Shown: piece by piece, positions 11,146-21,712 of the stretch
Position numbering within the stretch: the stretch's first letter is position 1
How the letters are laid out: the number at the start of each line of letters is the position of its first letter
Assembly: GCA_030272585.1 (NCBI GenBank)
Contig: BSYQ01000002.1
Location: 7,192,001 to 7,256,000 of the forward strand
Length of the DNA stretch: 64,000 nt
Reading direction: 5' to 3'
DNA from: Bryopsis sp. KO-2023
Taxonomy: Eukaryota; Chlorophyta; Ulvophyceae; Bryopsidales; Bryopsidaceae
Position numbers and translations under genes: made by a program
Notes under the pieces: generated by a model
Seen by the model: the letters and a program-made list of their open reading frames with translations, nothing else
Database searches by the model: none
Told to the model about the DNA's origin: nothing

Positions 11146-11807
11146 TGCGCAATATCTCTCTCTTGGCCTTCTTCAAAATATACCATTTGTCGATCCTCAA
11201 GATGAAATCTCAGGGCTGTGACGGCTGGATATCGATCACTAATATCAAATCTGAAAATTCGCCAACATGCTTCACTTGCACCAATTGATCGAAAGTCTTG
11301 ATATTCTTCAATCTCATCAATTGGACGGCCATTTCTTTCATCCCTTCTCACTTCCACCATCGCTCTATCTTCCCCCTTGTGTATATATTTATACAAATAT
11401 TTTGTAGACAATGTCAAAGCACACGCTTCCACATTAATATGTGCATTGAAGCGGAGGCAAAGATATGCATTGTAAGGCACAACCCATCGGTTGTCAATAT
11501 TCCTTCCATTGTGTCTATGAACACGCCCACCATTTTGTGGAGATCGGCGACGATACGTGGGATATATATTCTCTTCATCCCAAGTTGTTTCATCGCAATA
11601 GGGTTCAGGGTAGTTTTTATCACATTGAGAACTTCCCCCTACGGAGCCGTGAGCTCTCACACATCCAATTCCACACGGCCCATGAGTCATACATCGTAAC
11701 ACTATTACCCCCACAAAAATATCCACCCTTTCTGCAGATCCACCAACTGGGAAGCTTTGACTCCAGAGTATTTCCAAATAAGGGCATTTTACGCCCGCCT
11801 GAAGCAC
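11103..11807 (-). mobile_element. Helitron Rep/helicase protein fragment (Helitron-like N domain)
   Basis: A 234-codon open frame matches the N-terminal region of Helitron replicase-helicases, the proteins that move these rolling-circle transposons. Recognisable strings include CMTHGPCG, YPTYRRR, NRWVVPYNAYLCLRFNAH, INVEACALTLSTKYLYKYIHKG and, near the end, AVTALRFHLEDRQMVYFEE. The HUH catalytic part and the helicase are absent, so the element is dead. The stretch after MTHGPCG looks frame-disturbed, as the usual cysteine-rich spacing is lost. The downstream end meets the duplicated block at 11145. The first 25 or so residues read through a short direct repeat (11725-11772) and are not native. 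Confidence 0.85.
11725..11772. repeat. Direct repeat, partner at 12178-12225
   Basis: ATCCACCAACTGGGAAGCTT with its flanks recurs near 12190 as ATCCACCAACTGGGTACCTT, again preceded by a CCCCCACAAAAA tract. The pair lies on one side of the Helitron fragment and may trace a local duplication or terminal repeats of another element. Confidence 0.55.
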
Positions 11808-12177
11808 ATCAGTGATTCCAACTCAGCGTCCTTCTGATCAACCCAATTCCAATCAGCAGCTGCCCTCAAGTGAGATCTTTTTCTCTTCCCTTTTCCATCC
11901 AAAATTTTATCTTTCTTTTTCTCTGTTTCTGTCTCTTTGCTGTGAAAAGTTTTTTTTCCAGCTCTCCCGCCACAGGTATCAGATGTATAAATAAGATGTG
12001 AAAAAAAACAAAATAAATGAAAGTCAGTCTACCGAAAACTCGGAACTCCTCATCCCCGTCAGAGGTAATCAGCAAAATCTGCCGTCCAACAGATCATTGT
12101 ATCCACTGGAAACTCCCAAAAAATATCCCAAAGGAAAAAAGATAAAATACCCCCACAAAAAAATCCAATCAACTATT

Positions 12178-12225
12178 CACCCTTCACTGCAAATCCACCA
12201 ACTGGGTACCTTTGATTCCAGAGTG
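12178..12225. repeat. Direct repeat, partner at 11725-11772
   Basis: Second copy of the CACCAACTGGG...TTTGA(T/C)TCCAGAG repeat, about 450 bases from the first. Confidence 0.55.
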
Positions 12226-12707
12226 CTTTTTTGGTCTTTTTTTCACCTCTACACGTTAAAGTCTTCTTCGGGAAAGCTGCATTGATTTTGCCCAGGAGGT
12301 CAGCCTCTTCAGACATCATCTTTTCGGACCACCCGCTGAGTTGAGCGAGGAGTGGCTGCGCTTGCTCGACCATCACACTGCATTCAAGGAGATGATCGAT
12401 GCCTTAAAAAAAAAACAATCAAAGGAAGCCAGTCCTGTGGCAAAACTCTCCATTTTTCTGCAATTTGTATTCTCTATTTTATTCTATTTATGGCTCCAAC
12501 ACTCCACAGTTATTTGCATTTTTTTTTTGGTGGACCTCGTTTAAACTTACACGCAAGTCTTATGTCCCTCTTTTAGTCCATGCGGCCTACAGCGCCTGAG
12601 CTGAATGCTCTATCCCATGTGGACGTACTTTAATTTTTCGAAATCAATGAGAAATACAACACCCCCAGCAGACTTTCCCAAAACAATCGCCTCACTGCAT
12701 ACTCTCG

Positions 12708-13020
12708 TTAGGTGGCGGACGCAAATTCGATAGCGATGGCAACCTTGCCCAAATGACCATCATCTGCTGCGGCTTGCGCCAGAGCTTCGGCGAATCCCAA
12801 CTCGTGTATGTCACCGCTTCCGATGGGCCAGCCACAGGAGAACCCCCTTTCATCGCATGAGAGTTTTGAACTTGGTGGTGGAAACTGTAGTGGCCCCACC
12901 TTCTTCCTTGTCGTCGTTGCAAGCGGATTCGCCATCAATGCTCCACCACTCGTTATAAGCCTTCTTGAGCTTGCTCTGAGAGCCGCTGACAGCCTGGCTT
13001 TTTTTTGGCCGGTTTTATTC
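12708..13020 (-). pseudogene. Frame-shifted remnant of an unrecognised protein
   Basis: The minus strand has protein-like sequence in two frames that would join by one frameshift. The first contains SKLKKAYNEWWSIDGES and ends in a stop after KFKTLMR. The second continues with ERGFSCGWPIGSGDIHELGF and EALAQAAADDGHLGKVAIAI. Such a hand-over between two non-random frames suggests a decayed exon or transposon gene. I cannot name it. A tRNA-like B-box (GGGTTCGACTCCCC, minus, near 13105) lies just beyond. Confidence 0.3.
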
Positions 13021-13429
13021 TTATCCCCACTTCTTTTTCGACCACACCAATACCTAACGGTTTGACCGTGTTCCTCGATGATTTGAAACCCGTCGACCAA
13101 AACGCAGTGGGGAGTCGAACCCCGTCATTCTTGGCCGTTTCCAGTGCGTCCGAGACCCCCTCAATTTTATCCCGCCACCGAACAAACTTTTCGGCGCGAT
13201 CCCAAAGATGTCACACCTGCGTTTTTTGTTCGACTCCACTGGGTCAACACGGTAAAACCGTCGAAAAAAAAATAGCTCACCCTTACCTCCCAGTCCCCGA
13301 CTTTCTGTGCGCGCGCTTGATGCCTTTCGTTCGGCGTCAGTCGCCAAGCTGCCATCAAACTCGCCCTGGAAACTCAGAATGGCGCACGTGCACAATCGCG
13401 ATCCTATCAATGGGTCGGATGTGATAGAT

Positions 13430-14220
13430 GCGCCGCCAGCGACGAAAGCGCTTGCGCATATATAAATAAGATCATATGTAAAGAAAACAAAACAAGACTC
13501 GACTCAATCCATTTTTTTTTCTGTCACTTGGGGAGAGAAAAAGAAAGCGCTGCAGTTCTGTTTTGCTTATTTTTATAATCAAGTCTCTGACTGTTGAACA
13601 GGAGACGTTGAACTTTCATGAGGACGACCAACTCTCTCCGTGGTGGAAAGCTGACAAGGAATGATGTCCAAAAGTCTATTAATTCTGAAAATCAAACACA
13701 TTCCAACATAGCAACGTTGCCCGGTAGAAATCAGCTGGTAGCACGTGAAACTACTAGTATTTCTGCCCGTGATCTTTTTATCTTCAGTCGCGTCTGGATA
13801 AGATGGGAGCCAGGGGTGATTTCCGTGAGGACCTTATGCAGAGCTCTCTTAAAGACCCCGCATGCTTCTCGCCCGCAGCATGAGCGGAGGAGAAGGAGGC
13901 GGCAGGAGTGGCCACCACAAGTGATTCATGGATTCTCTGTGCTTCTTAGGAAGGCAAGGCCTGGGGTGACTCCTTTGCCGATGATGGAGCTGAACTACAC
14001 GATAGTGTGGCAGCATTTTTGGTAGTTACTGTTTTTTTGCTTTTTTTTTCCCGTTTTCGGACCTTGGGCGATGCGATCCATCGCCCAGCCAAAGCCCCCT
14101 CGATAATAGGGATAATGTGTTTTTCTGTTCAGGACTGAATTATTGCTCTATGTTTTGTTTTTGTAACGCAGCCGTCGTTCTTGTTTCGAAGGGAAACAAA
14201 GTGCTTTTGTTTTCAGTGAC
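13430..14220. other. No gene supported; TATA-like tract
   Basis: A TATATAAATAAGAT stretch near 13457 resembles TGTATAAATAAGAT near 11985, with similar A-rich sequence after both, so a short repeat is shared. The ORF at 13618-14025 has no recognisable domain. Confidence 0.3.
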
Positions 14221-14229
14221 TCTGTGTTT

Positions 14230-15400
14230 TCTTGGATGCTTCTGGTTCTGTTTTCAAGGATGTTTTTCGTTCTGTTTGGAAAGATTGGAATCTGTTTGGA
14301 CAGAAAGCCAGGCAGCCAGGAGCCCCTTGGTGATTGGTGTGCAATTCACTCAGTTGCACCAACCCACTTTTCAAAAACAACGAAAACGCCCCAACACAAA
14401 GAGAACCCAAACCTCAGGATCAGTCAGACTGTGGGTGCAGCTCCAACCAGAAACCACACAATCACCACCCATCTACTTTTCCAACCAGCTTGGAAAAGCT
14501 GGTTTTGGCTGCACCCAACAGTCTGACTGACTGACATCCCTTTCGAGGGGCATTCCACACCCCCATTGGGATTGGGTACCCTGACCAGCCAGAGCCTAAC
14601 CGGCCACAGGTTGCAACAAGCCACCAATCAAGGCCGACCACCAACATGCATGAAAATCCCCCAACCACAGGCACATCTCCCAACCAAACAAAATCAGCCG
14701 ACATGGATGAAAATCCAAAAGAAAGACAGAATGGAGAATCCCCCCCTCCCCAATTGGAAACCATTGGATTCGTTCCACCAAATATAATGAGATTCTTCCC
14801 GGAATCACCAGGTCAGGCGCGCTGCACCGAAACCATGGCACCCGTTGGTGCGTTTGGTTGCACACCCAAACCGTGAGAGCTCGACGGAGCTTCTCCAGAA
14901 CAGGAAAGCGTTTTCCTGTCCCCCACACAACAGCTGCTCACACTCTCACTCACCTGACTCGTTGGTGGCTTTGGTCCCCACGCGTGAGCATAGCGAGGAC
15001 AGCGATTCAGATTCAGTTGGTTTGGACCGGGGACGTCTTCCAAGACGTCGGAGAGCCCCTCGACGCGCGCGCACCGCTCGAGTTTCTGGCGGTTGGGTGA
15101 ATCATCCTTGGGGGGGTACTTGAGTGCGACATCGCTGCAAGTCATCGTTCGGCCCGTTGGTCAAGGGGATCTGCTAGAGGATCCCTGGCCACCAGGTCCC
15201 GGGTTCGAACCTTCACTCTCGAATTGTCATGCGCCAAGGAGGTCGTAGCCGCCGGTGTTGAAACCGCCGGCGGGGTTTTTGTTTTTGTTTTCGATTTTAC
15301 TTCTTACCTTTTTTGGGGGGATTCTCATGCATGTTGGGGAAAAACTGCTGTTGTTTTCGGTGTGTGTGCTTTTTTTGTTGGATTCTGGATGTTCATGGTT
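14230..15400 (+). mobile_element. Family B repeat, copy 1, with tRNA-like head
   Basis: This block matches 26490-25560 in inverse orientation and in part 26950-26490 and 51510-50935. Its most conserved part is a tRNA-like segment at about 15148-15230 with an A-box-like GGCCCGTTGGTCAAGGGG and a B-box-like GGGTTCGAACC. Upstream lie an inverted-repeat hairpin (14422-14527) and a segment with GACGTCTTCCAAGACGTC. No enzyme is encoded, so it looks like a non-autonomous SINE-like element. Confidence 0.6.
14422..14527. repeat. Inverted repeat / hairpin in Family B
   Basis: GTCAGACTGTGGGTGCAGC at the left pairs with GCTGCACCCAACAGTCTGAC at the right, with one unpaired base. A smaller hairpin (CCAGCTTGGAAAAGCTGG) lies inside. 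The segment could be the terminus of Family B or a nested miniature element. Confidence 0.7.
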
Positions 15401-15602
15401 CTATTAGAAGTTGCACCAACCCACTTGGTTTCTCAACAAAAGCGAAAAACCCCACTGCCAACTTGGCTGTGCATTCAATGCTGCCTACTGGGCAACATGG
15501 AAAAAGAAAGAAAAGTTTGTTGTGGTGATAGTTGTGTTTTCTTCCCGATATAAAAATGCAGTCGACACGAATTTTTAATTTTTTTTCCCCTTTGTTTCTC
15601 AG

Positions 15603-15929
15603 GAGCCATTGCTCGAGCGAACCAAAAATCTTCGTAAAAACTGGAACAAGATTTGAAATTGGCTCAGATGATGGAGGTCACGAATTCCCAGGAGCAAAGG
15701 CTTAGAACTCTGCTGCGGGATTTGAACAGAGCGTCAGTCAACCTGGCCTGTCAAATGAACTTGGTCCAATCTGCCCAGCAAGGGCTGGAAAATCTGGCCG
15801 AAAATACGTATCGAATCCTCACTCATCTGTAGTTGCAGAACCATGCCACCCAAAACATTTTGAACGAAGTGAAGGCTGACCGAGGGCTTTCTCGAGCCCT
15901 GTCTGCATCTCCTTGGAAAGGCTTTGACT
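15603..15929 (+). pseudogene. Coiled-coil protein remnant with frameshift and internal TAG
   Basis: After a good acceptor (TTTGTTTCTCAG) the frame reads EPLLERTKNLRKNWNKI and stops. One base away a second frame continues LKLAQMMEVTNSQEQRLRTL, LRDLNRASVNLACQMNLVQ and GLENLAENTYRILTHL, meets a TAG, then goes on LQNHATQNILNEVKADRGL. The composition is helical and coiled-coil-like throughout, so this is one decayed exon. The family is not recognised. Confidence 0.45.
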
Positions 15930-16125
15930 AAGAGAGCTCAATGAGCCCAATGAGCTCAATGTTGCCTTCTTGCTTGCCAGTCCAACGATTTGGTGAGTTG
16001 AAGTGCTTGATGGCAAAGAAGTGACTGGTCTTCTTCTCCCACCAGATCTCCCCGTTTGCTGATTTACTTTTTGGATTATACCAATGCTTTTTTGGTGAGT
16101 GTTGTCTTTGTGTGTGGGGCAGATT

Positions 16126-16390
16126 AGCATCGATGAGATGCCACCCTCTGTGCATTCCATGGTTAGCATAGTGGGCAAGTACACCGAGGGCAACTACATT
16201 AGCACTGTGGAGAGCATCAGCATGAAGCTTCTGGACACTCAGGGAACAGGTACGGCTGCCGGCAAAATGACTCCGGACACTGCACATACGTGTTTCAAGA
16301 ACTTGTACAAGCAACAATCAACGCATACCAAGAAGCTCCCTACCGCTGCTTGTTGTGGAAAATATACAGGGTCACCCGTCTGGTGGTAGA
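16126..16390 (+). pseudogene. Candidate exon of an unrecognised protein
   Basis: A GTGAGTG...GGGGCAG intron-like segment ends at about 16123. It is followed by open sequence with ISIDEMPPSVHSMVSIVGKY, TVESISMKLLDTQGTG and TPDTAHTCFKNLYKQQ. The composition is protein-like, but there is no paralog in the window. It may belong with the acidic stretch at 16480-16719. Confidence 0.35.
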
Positions 16391-16479
16391 TCTGTGGACA
16401 CAGTGCGGATTTGGTGTGTTCAGGCAGGAGTGAGAAGAGAAGAAAGCGTGAAGACAGGAAAGCGTCAGGTGGTGAGGTA

Positions 16480-16719
16480 GAGTCTGCCAAAAGAAAAAGA
16501 CGGAGCTGTTCCCAACAAGAAGGAAAAGAATGGAAAAGAGGATGGTGCCGAAGTTGATGAAGCTCACAGTGAGGAGGCCACTAATCTACTGATGAAGAAA
16601 TCACCATCATCAAGTTTGCCAATGATGGCGAGGATGATGGCAAGGACTCTGAATCGAGATGAAGAGAAGGACGATAGACCAACTGTGGAATATGAGTTGC
16701 AAGCCAGTGATCCATGAGG
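16480..16719 (+). pseudogene. Acidic, lysine-rich coding-like stretch
   Basis: One frame reads KKEKNGKEDGAEVDEAHSEE and later RDEEKDDRPTVEYELQASDP before TGA; a neighbouring frame gives EEITIIKFANDGEDDGKD. This is typical of a disordered acidic tail with a frameshift. The link to the exon at 16126 is by proximity only. A B-box-like GGGTTCGAATCC lies at 16750-16765. Confidence 0.3.
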
Positions 16720-17315
16720 TATGTTGGAAAGTTCACCACTACTGTATGTGGTGGGTTCGAATCCTACAATTCGTCTACCAAATGAAATTGAAATGCCAAT
16801 TGAATCAACACCATCGACACACCTGTTGAAATGTTGCCATTATGATTAGGGCATTGTCGTATCCTGTGTCCTGTGTTTTGGTTTTTTGACCTCAGATCCA
16901 GCCATTTCCTGGTTATCTCAGATAATAGTTTGAACTAGTATTTGAAAATGAGAATGAGAAAAAATTTTCAAGAAAAAAAAAAAAGATTCAGAATGTGAGG
17001 TTAAACTTGTACCACCGGACATGAATCTGTTGGCCACAGCAGACCATTTGAAATACCAGACGAATCTATTTTGTTTGTGAAGCTTCTCCACCCCCGGCCC
17101 CTTTTCTCTTTACCTTGTCTTGGGATCACTGAAATCAGATTCCTGATTCCTGATCTCTGAAGCACCCAACTTGTTTGCCGCTTTTCTCCCCATTTCTTTC
17201 CAGGGCCAGTCAAAGGTTTCTCAGTGAGAAGTTCTTACCTCAACCCCTTTTGTTTCCTTTATGCTCTTCTTTATTTTTCAGCCCCAGTCAGGAGAGATAG
17301 ATGGATTTTTCCCTG

Positions 17316-17335
17316 AGCTCGTCACGTGACGAGCT
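17316..17335. promoter_or_regulatory. 20-bp perfect palindrome with CACGTG core
   Basis: AGCTCGTCACGTGACGAGCT is a perfect palindrome centred on the E-box/G-box hexamer. It lies 824 bases upstream of the F-box/WD40 start at 18160. TCACGTGAT also lies about 70 and 106 bases upstream of the F-box genes at 28603 and 63670. Binding by a bHLH or bZIP factor is an inference. Confidence 0.4.
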
Positions 17336-18159
17336 GTCGAAACAGTGTGCCACTGTCAGGGCCCACCTCTTGTCGAATAAAGCTTCACACCGCACCTTTC
17401 AAGACAAAAACATTCATTCATCTTCGACTCTGTGTACTGCTTTTTCCCCCACAAACCTCACACTCCAAACGGTGGACTCCACACGGAAACAACGATCACG
17501 AAGAGTGTTGAGAAGCAGCGAACGGCTTGGGGGGGGAGGGTAACCTTGCAAGAAAAAGTATGCTGTGTGCTGTACTATTTCAGGTACATTCTGAGAACCC
17601 AAAATAGGCTTGGAGCGCTCTCTAATTTCTCCTGAGAAACGTCAGTGGCTATGATGTACCCTCCACGTGCCATTTTGCGGGTATGTTCTGGTCGCGTTCA
17701 AAAAGGTATGGAAATGTATGGAAATTTCTTTTTTGTCATGCCGATGACGAATCGACGTGGCCGAAGCTGGACCTCCCTTAAAGCGCTGATGCAGTGGACG
17801 AGAGGTGTGTCTAAACGTTTCGAAGCGAGCCAGACGCCGCTTTGTGGTTCAAAAGTTACCAAGTTGCGGAAAGGCAAGGATTCCCAGGAGATAGTGGCTG
17901 CCGAAAGTGAGCGCGTGTGTAAACGGACGCTTCTGTGGAGGTTCGTCAGGGGAGGGCATTCGAAAACGGAAAAGCTTGTGCGGAAAATAGTCTCGCATCT
18001 ATAGCGTATCGACTACCTGGTCTCACTTTCTTGTGGCTGTGGGTGAGTGTCGTCAACAGGCCTCGCTGCCGAACGAGTACCGTATCGAAACAAAAGATCT
18101 TGTTTCTTCTGCTATGGTGTGTCAACTCTGTTTTGTGTGGTTGGTTTGCACATCCAGGG

Positions 18160-19296
18160 ATGAGCGATTTGGTGAGCGTGACGCGGAGACCTTTCACCGT
18201 GGAATGGGATTTGCCGGAGGGGGTTCTATGTCAGATCTTTGACCTTCTTCCGATCAAGCGATTGGGACGGTGTTGCTCGGTAAAAAAAAGCTGGAGCGAT
18301 TTGATCAGTGAGACGCATGATCTCAAGTTGGAGAGAGCATGGAGAATGGGTGCAATCGAACCGAAGCGTTCAAACTTCGACATGCCAAATCAGACGATCA
18401 TGCGATCAGCCAAACAGGGTGACATGATTGCAGTTGGGGTTTTATCTGACTCAATTGTCAATGGGATAGCCATCATGGATCTCAGAAATGATGTTACTTT
18501 TTTTAGGAATAATATAGATTGCAATGGTGTTTTGCGTTTCGTGGATGGAATGTTGGTCTCTGGTGACCAAGAGTCCGGCGTTGTTCGAGTTTGGGATGTT
18601 CCAACTCTAACAGAAAAAGTATCATTCAAAGTTTCCGAGGAATTCGTCCATGTGGAGGATAATGGTGAAAAAGCATCATTCAAAGTTCCTGTGGGAATTG
18701 TCGATGTGGCAGATGTGGGTGAATATTTCGCTGTTTGTGGTTCATTCGGGTACCTTGGCTTTTGGAAAAAAGAGGATTTTAGTGAATCCCAAGTGCTTCA
18801 GATTCGCGAAAAAATAACAAGTTTCACATACTTCGAGGGTTTGTTATATTTCGGGCTTGGTGGAGGTGGGATATCTTTTTGGAGACTGAAAAATGCTGAT
18901 TGCGTAGTGCAACTTGAGGCGCATGCTAATTTCGTAGACACTTTGGTAGTCAACGAAAGAGTCATAGCTAGTTGCGCGATTGATGTGTCGACGGTGGGTG
19001 GTCATATAAAAGTCATGGAACGAGAACGTGGGGAAGTTTTGCAAGCTATTCACTTCGAGGATTTTTATTCGCCACAAAGTTTTGGGATCGGTCATTCCAA
19101 GTTCGCATGCCAAGTGTCAATGAACAAGGTAGAGTTGTGGGATATTGATGAAGACTGTTGCTTCCGCACTATCTATTTTGATGATCGTTTCATTGGCGCT
19201 CATGTGATAGGCATATATTTGACGGTTGATAAGCTTACCGTCGTCGACAGCAAGGGGGATGTGCTGCAGTTCGATTTTGCATCAATCGAATATTGA
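18160..19296 (+). CDS. F-box/WD40 protein, subfamily I
   Basis: The protein has 378 residues. The F-box covers roughly residues 15-55 (VEWDLPEGVLCQIFDLLP, then LGRCCSVKKSWSDL). The rest is a WD40-like propeller with strands such as GVVRVWDVP, YLGFWKK and VELWDIDEDCCFR. The frame is open to 17935, but the ATG at 18160 is preferred: the paralog at 45224-46300 starts at the same MSDLVSVT, and both are preceded by the shared CATCCAGGGATG, where CAG could be a 5'-UTR acceptor. Compared with that paralog it has an 18-residue tandem duplication (EKVSFKV..., EKASFKV...). Expected role: SCF ubiquitin-ligase adaptor. Intronless; stop TGA. Confidence 0.85.
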   Translation: MSDLVSVTRRPFTVEWDLPEGVLCQIFDLLPIKRLGRCCSVKKSWSDLISETHDLKLERAWRMGAIEPKRSNFDMPNQTIMRSAKQGDMIAVGVLSDSIVNGIAIMDLRNDVTFFRNNIDCNGVLRFVDGMLVSGDQESGVVRVWDVPTLTEKVSFKVSEEFVHVEDNGEKASFKVPVGIVDVADVGEYFAVCGSFGYLGFWKKEDFSESQVLQIREKITSFTYFEGLLYFGLGGGGISFWRLKNADCVVQLEAHANFVDTLVVNERVIASCAIDVSTVGGHIKVMERERGEVLQAIHFEDFYSPQSFGIGHSKFACQVSMNKVELWDIDEDCCFRTIYFDDRFIGAHVIGIYLTVDKLTVVDSKGDVLQFDFASIEY

Positions 19297-19329
19297 AAAT
19301 ATGTTGAAAGATGTTTTTTTTTCCAAATT

Positions 19330-19935
19330 TTGAGCGACAATGCCTTGTTTTGGTTCCAAGCTTTTTAGTTCTGGGAAAGGGGAGCTTTTTTTTGGGGGGG
19401 GTGATTCACAATTATTTGTTAGGTCTGAGTTGCAAGGCGCTTTGATGAGTCATAGTTGTGGGAGTTGGTTGAGTTCGTGGGACGTTTGGTTCAACAGGAG
19501 ATTACTGAACTGGATTGGGGAGGTGCTCTTGTATTGGTTGGTACTGTAAGTCTTCACGAAACTAATTTATTGTTTTGGGTTACCCCCCCTCCCATTTCTC
19601 GAAATTCTCGAGGGGAACGTGACATATTAGTATTTCTTCTTTAGAGCTAATCATCCCTTCTAGCTCTTCAGAGTGTTACGAACCCAGATCAGTGGTACTG
19701 CAACCCTAACGCCACAATCTCAAATTTATCTAATTTTTTTTTTAGTTTTTCTTTTTTTTATTGTGTGGTACAAGCTCTGAGACGTTTGCTCCGTCCTCCA
19801 TGCTATCCAAAAGAAGCCGGAGTGACAGATTTCACGCCCACCAGAAAAAACAAAAGACCAGGAAGCATACTGCGATCGATCTAAAATTTTTTGAAAAATT
19901 CGTTAGTGCAGCAAGGTTATCATTCTTGATAAAAA
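19330..19935. other. No gene supported
   Basis: Downstream flank of the F-box gene; low-complexity T-rich sequence without coding signal. Confidence 0.4.
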
Positions 19936-19960
19936 AAATCTAACGAGCTAACATGAGTGC

Positions 19961-20028
19961 CATCCACGGCAGGACTCTGCAATCTTCTGCTCCAGAGGCA
20001 GACGCCTTCTTCATTAGGCCACTTGGAC
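19961..20028 (-). repeat. Decayed tRNA-Arg-like module
   Basis: It aligns with the cloverleaf at 32703-32774 but lacks the GTTCG of the T-loop and has an altered anticodon loop (CTCTGGA). It cannot fold as a normal tRNA. Confidence 0.65.
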
Positions 20029-20861
20029 ATTCAACAACGCCAGGACTTTTTAGCTTTTTAGCTGAGATCGGTACTGACTGCGAGGGTCCCAGAACTACAA
20101 AGGAATCTTCCATCCACGCCAAACAGTACAGATCAGGCGCTATCCTGCTAAACTGTTACAGCAATTTGAGGTACTTTATTCTCAGGTGCTCTTTTCTTTT
20201 TTTCTTTTTTGAGTGCAGTTGATGCAGAGCTTAAGCTGTGCATGTGTTTTCCTCTCAGCGATCCGCCCCCACTCCCTTCAGCATGGTGATCCTGGTTAGT
20301 TTTTCACCAAAACAACGTTCCACCCTGTGCACCTCGTCCTCCACTAATCAGAGTGTGCTGGAGCCTACCAGAACTGACATTTGGTTTTGTCGCGTGTGCT
20401 TGAACTCCGCCCCAAAGCCTGAAAACGACTTGCTCTAATTCTATGTTCTACAGTGTCGAGCAGGGTAGCGCCTGCTTATTACCCAAGCGGGGACTGTTGA
20501 GCGTGGATCGAAGGTGTCTGTTCTTGGTCCTGTGTTGAGCGTTGATGGTGCATCCTTTCCAAGGGGTGGGTCTGTTCTGGCGCCTTCTTTGAGGAGTCGG
20601 TGGTGGAATGCATGAAGTGCTGGGCAAAGCGCCAGGCGGGAAACCGAGCAGCAATCACTGGCCGCCTGCCTCGGTGGGGGGACAATGCACCAGAGCGGAG
20701 CACAGGATTCACCAGCGATAGACAGCCAGAGGGACCGCTCAATTTTCTTCTTTGTTTCACCACTTTGGAATCATTCCGAGCGTCGTTTGCCGCTTGTTTT
20801 TCATCAGTACTTCACTTATGTTCACAATCAAAAGACAAAATTTGTTCAATGATTTTTGTGG

Positions 20862-20945
20862 GCATAAGTGGCCGATTGGCCTAAGGTGTCAGACTTAAGA
20901 CTTGATGAAGCTAGTCTTTGTGTGGGTTCAAACCTCACCTTGTGC
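20862..20945 (+). tRNA. tRNA-Leu-like (anticodon TAA), probably repeat-borne
   Basis: The segment is 84 nt, typical for a class II tRNA. GCATAAG pairs with CTTGTGC as acceptor stem, the D arm is GCCGATTGGCCTAAGGT, the loop CTTAAGA puts TAA at the anticodon, and the T arm is GTGGG/CTCAC around TTCAAAC. The anticodon stem has one A-C mismatch. It lies inside a repeat with a second copy at 33620, so it may be a SINE head rather than an active gene. Confidence 0.5.
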
Positions 20946-21621
20946 AAAGATATTTACATCCATTATCCTTTTTCTTCAATCAAATATGAAGTATCTGACT
21001 GGACACCTCTCTTTCTAGTGAACACATTTGTTTTCTTTTCAACAGAAGCCCTCCAATACGTGTATAGTTTCCCTCATTTTTGGGTTTGTTTTTGTTTGTT
21101 TTTGGGGTGCAGTCTTGCTGTCCTTAAGAAATCACCTCACCACGGTGGGAATTTGTTACTCAATGAATTCAAGGCACAGGGGGTTAGGTTGGCGTGAATG
21201 TGTGATTTTAGTTGTCGTTTTTTTGGGGGGGGGGGGGGTGAGGGGGGGAAATTAAACCTATTTTATCAGAAATCTGTGAGTTGGGTGTTGTCCAGGGGTA
21301 CATTATGCTTTTTGGGGATTGTTAAAGAGGCTTTTTTGAGAACTGATTTGAGTTTCTGATGGTGGACGATGAGTAATTGCACACGCTATATTTGGTTGGT
21401 GCGTTGTTTTTTCAGGGAAGACAAAACCCAGTTGGCGGCGGCGGCCTTGTTCTCAACCTTTCTGTTTTTCCCTCGAAACACAGGGCTCCTTTTCACCGTT
21501 CCTTTTCACCGTTGGATGTTTTTAGGTGATCAAAGCTTGATCGATCGCTTGCTTGTAGGATTTACATGAAGCTCATGAAAGAGCATGTTTGTTACATATG
21601 GAATCGGTTTCGGCTTAGATC

Positions 21622-21712
21622 GTGGAGAACAGATTCTGACCGGGTCCGTAGAGTGGATGGATCGTCGCGACTAGAATTGCCAATCGGCGGGGGTTCGAAT
21701 CCCCCTCTCCAC
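21622..21712 (+). repeat. tRNA-like module, left end of Family A copy 2
   Basis: GTGGAGA/TCTCCAC ends, TCCGTAGAGTGG A-box-like sequence and GGGGGTTCGAATCCCCC T-arm. The anticodon arm is not foldable. Confidence 0.65.

Larger units (their letters stand above)
19940..21420 (+). mobile_element. Family C repeat, copy 1
   Basis: This block matches 32690-34180 in the same orientation over about 1.4 kb. It contains a shortened Arg-like tRNA module (minus, 19961-20028), then sequence with GGACCGCTCAATTTTCTTC, then a Leu-like tRNA (20862-20945) and a G-rich tail with a 14-G run at 21225-21238. Part of the middle (GGACAATGCACCAGAGC) also recurs at 39355-39375. No enzyme is encoded. Confidence 0.6.

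Noticed and set aside
15148..15230. Family B head as a functional tRNA gene
   Set aside because: GGTTCGAACC is itself palindromic so the B-box fits either strand, and no 7-bp acceptor stem forms.
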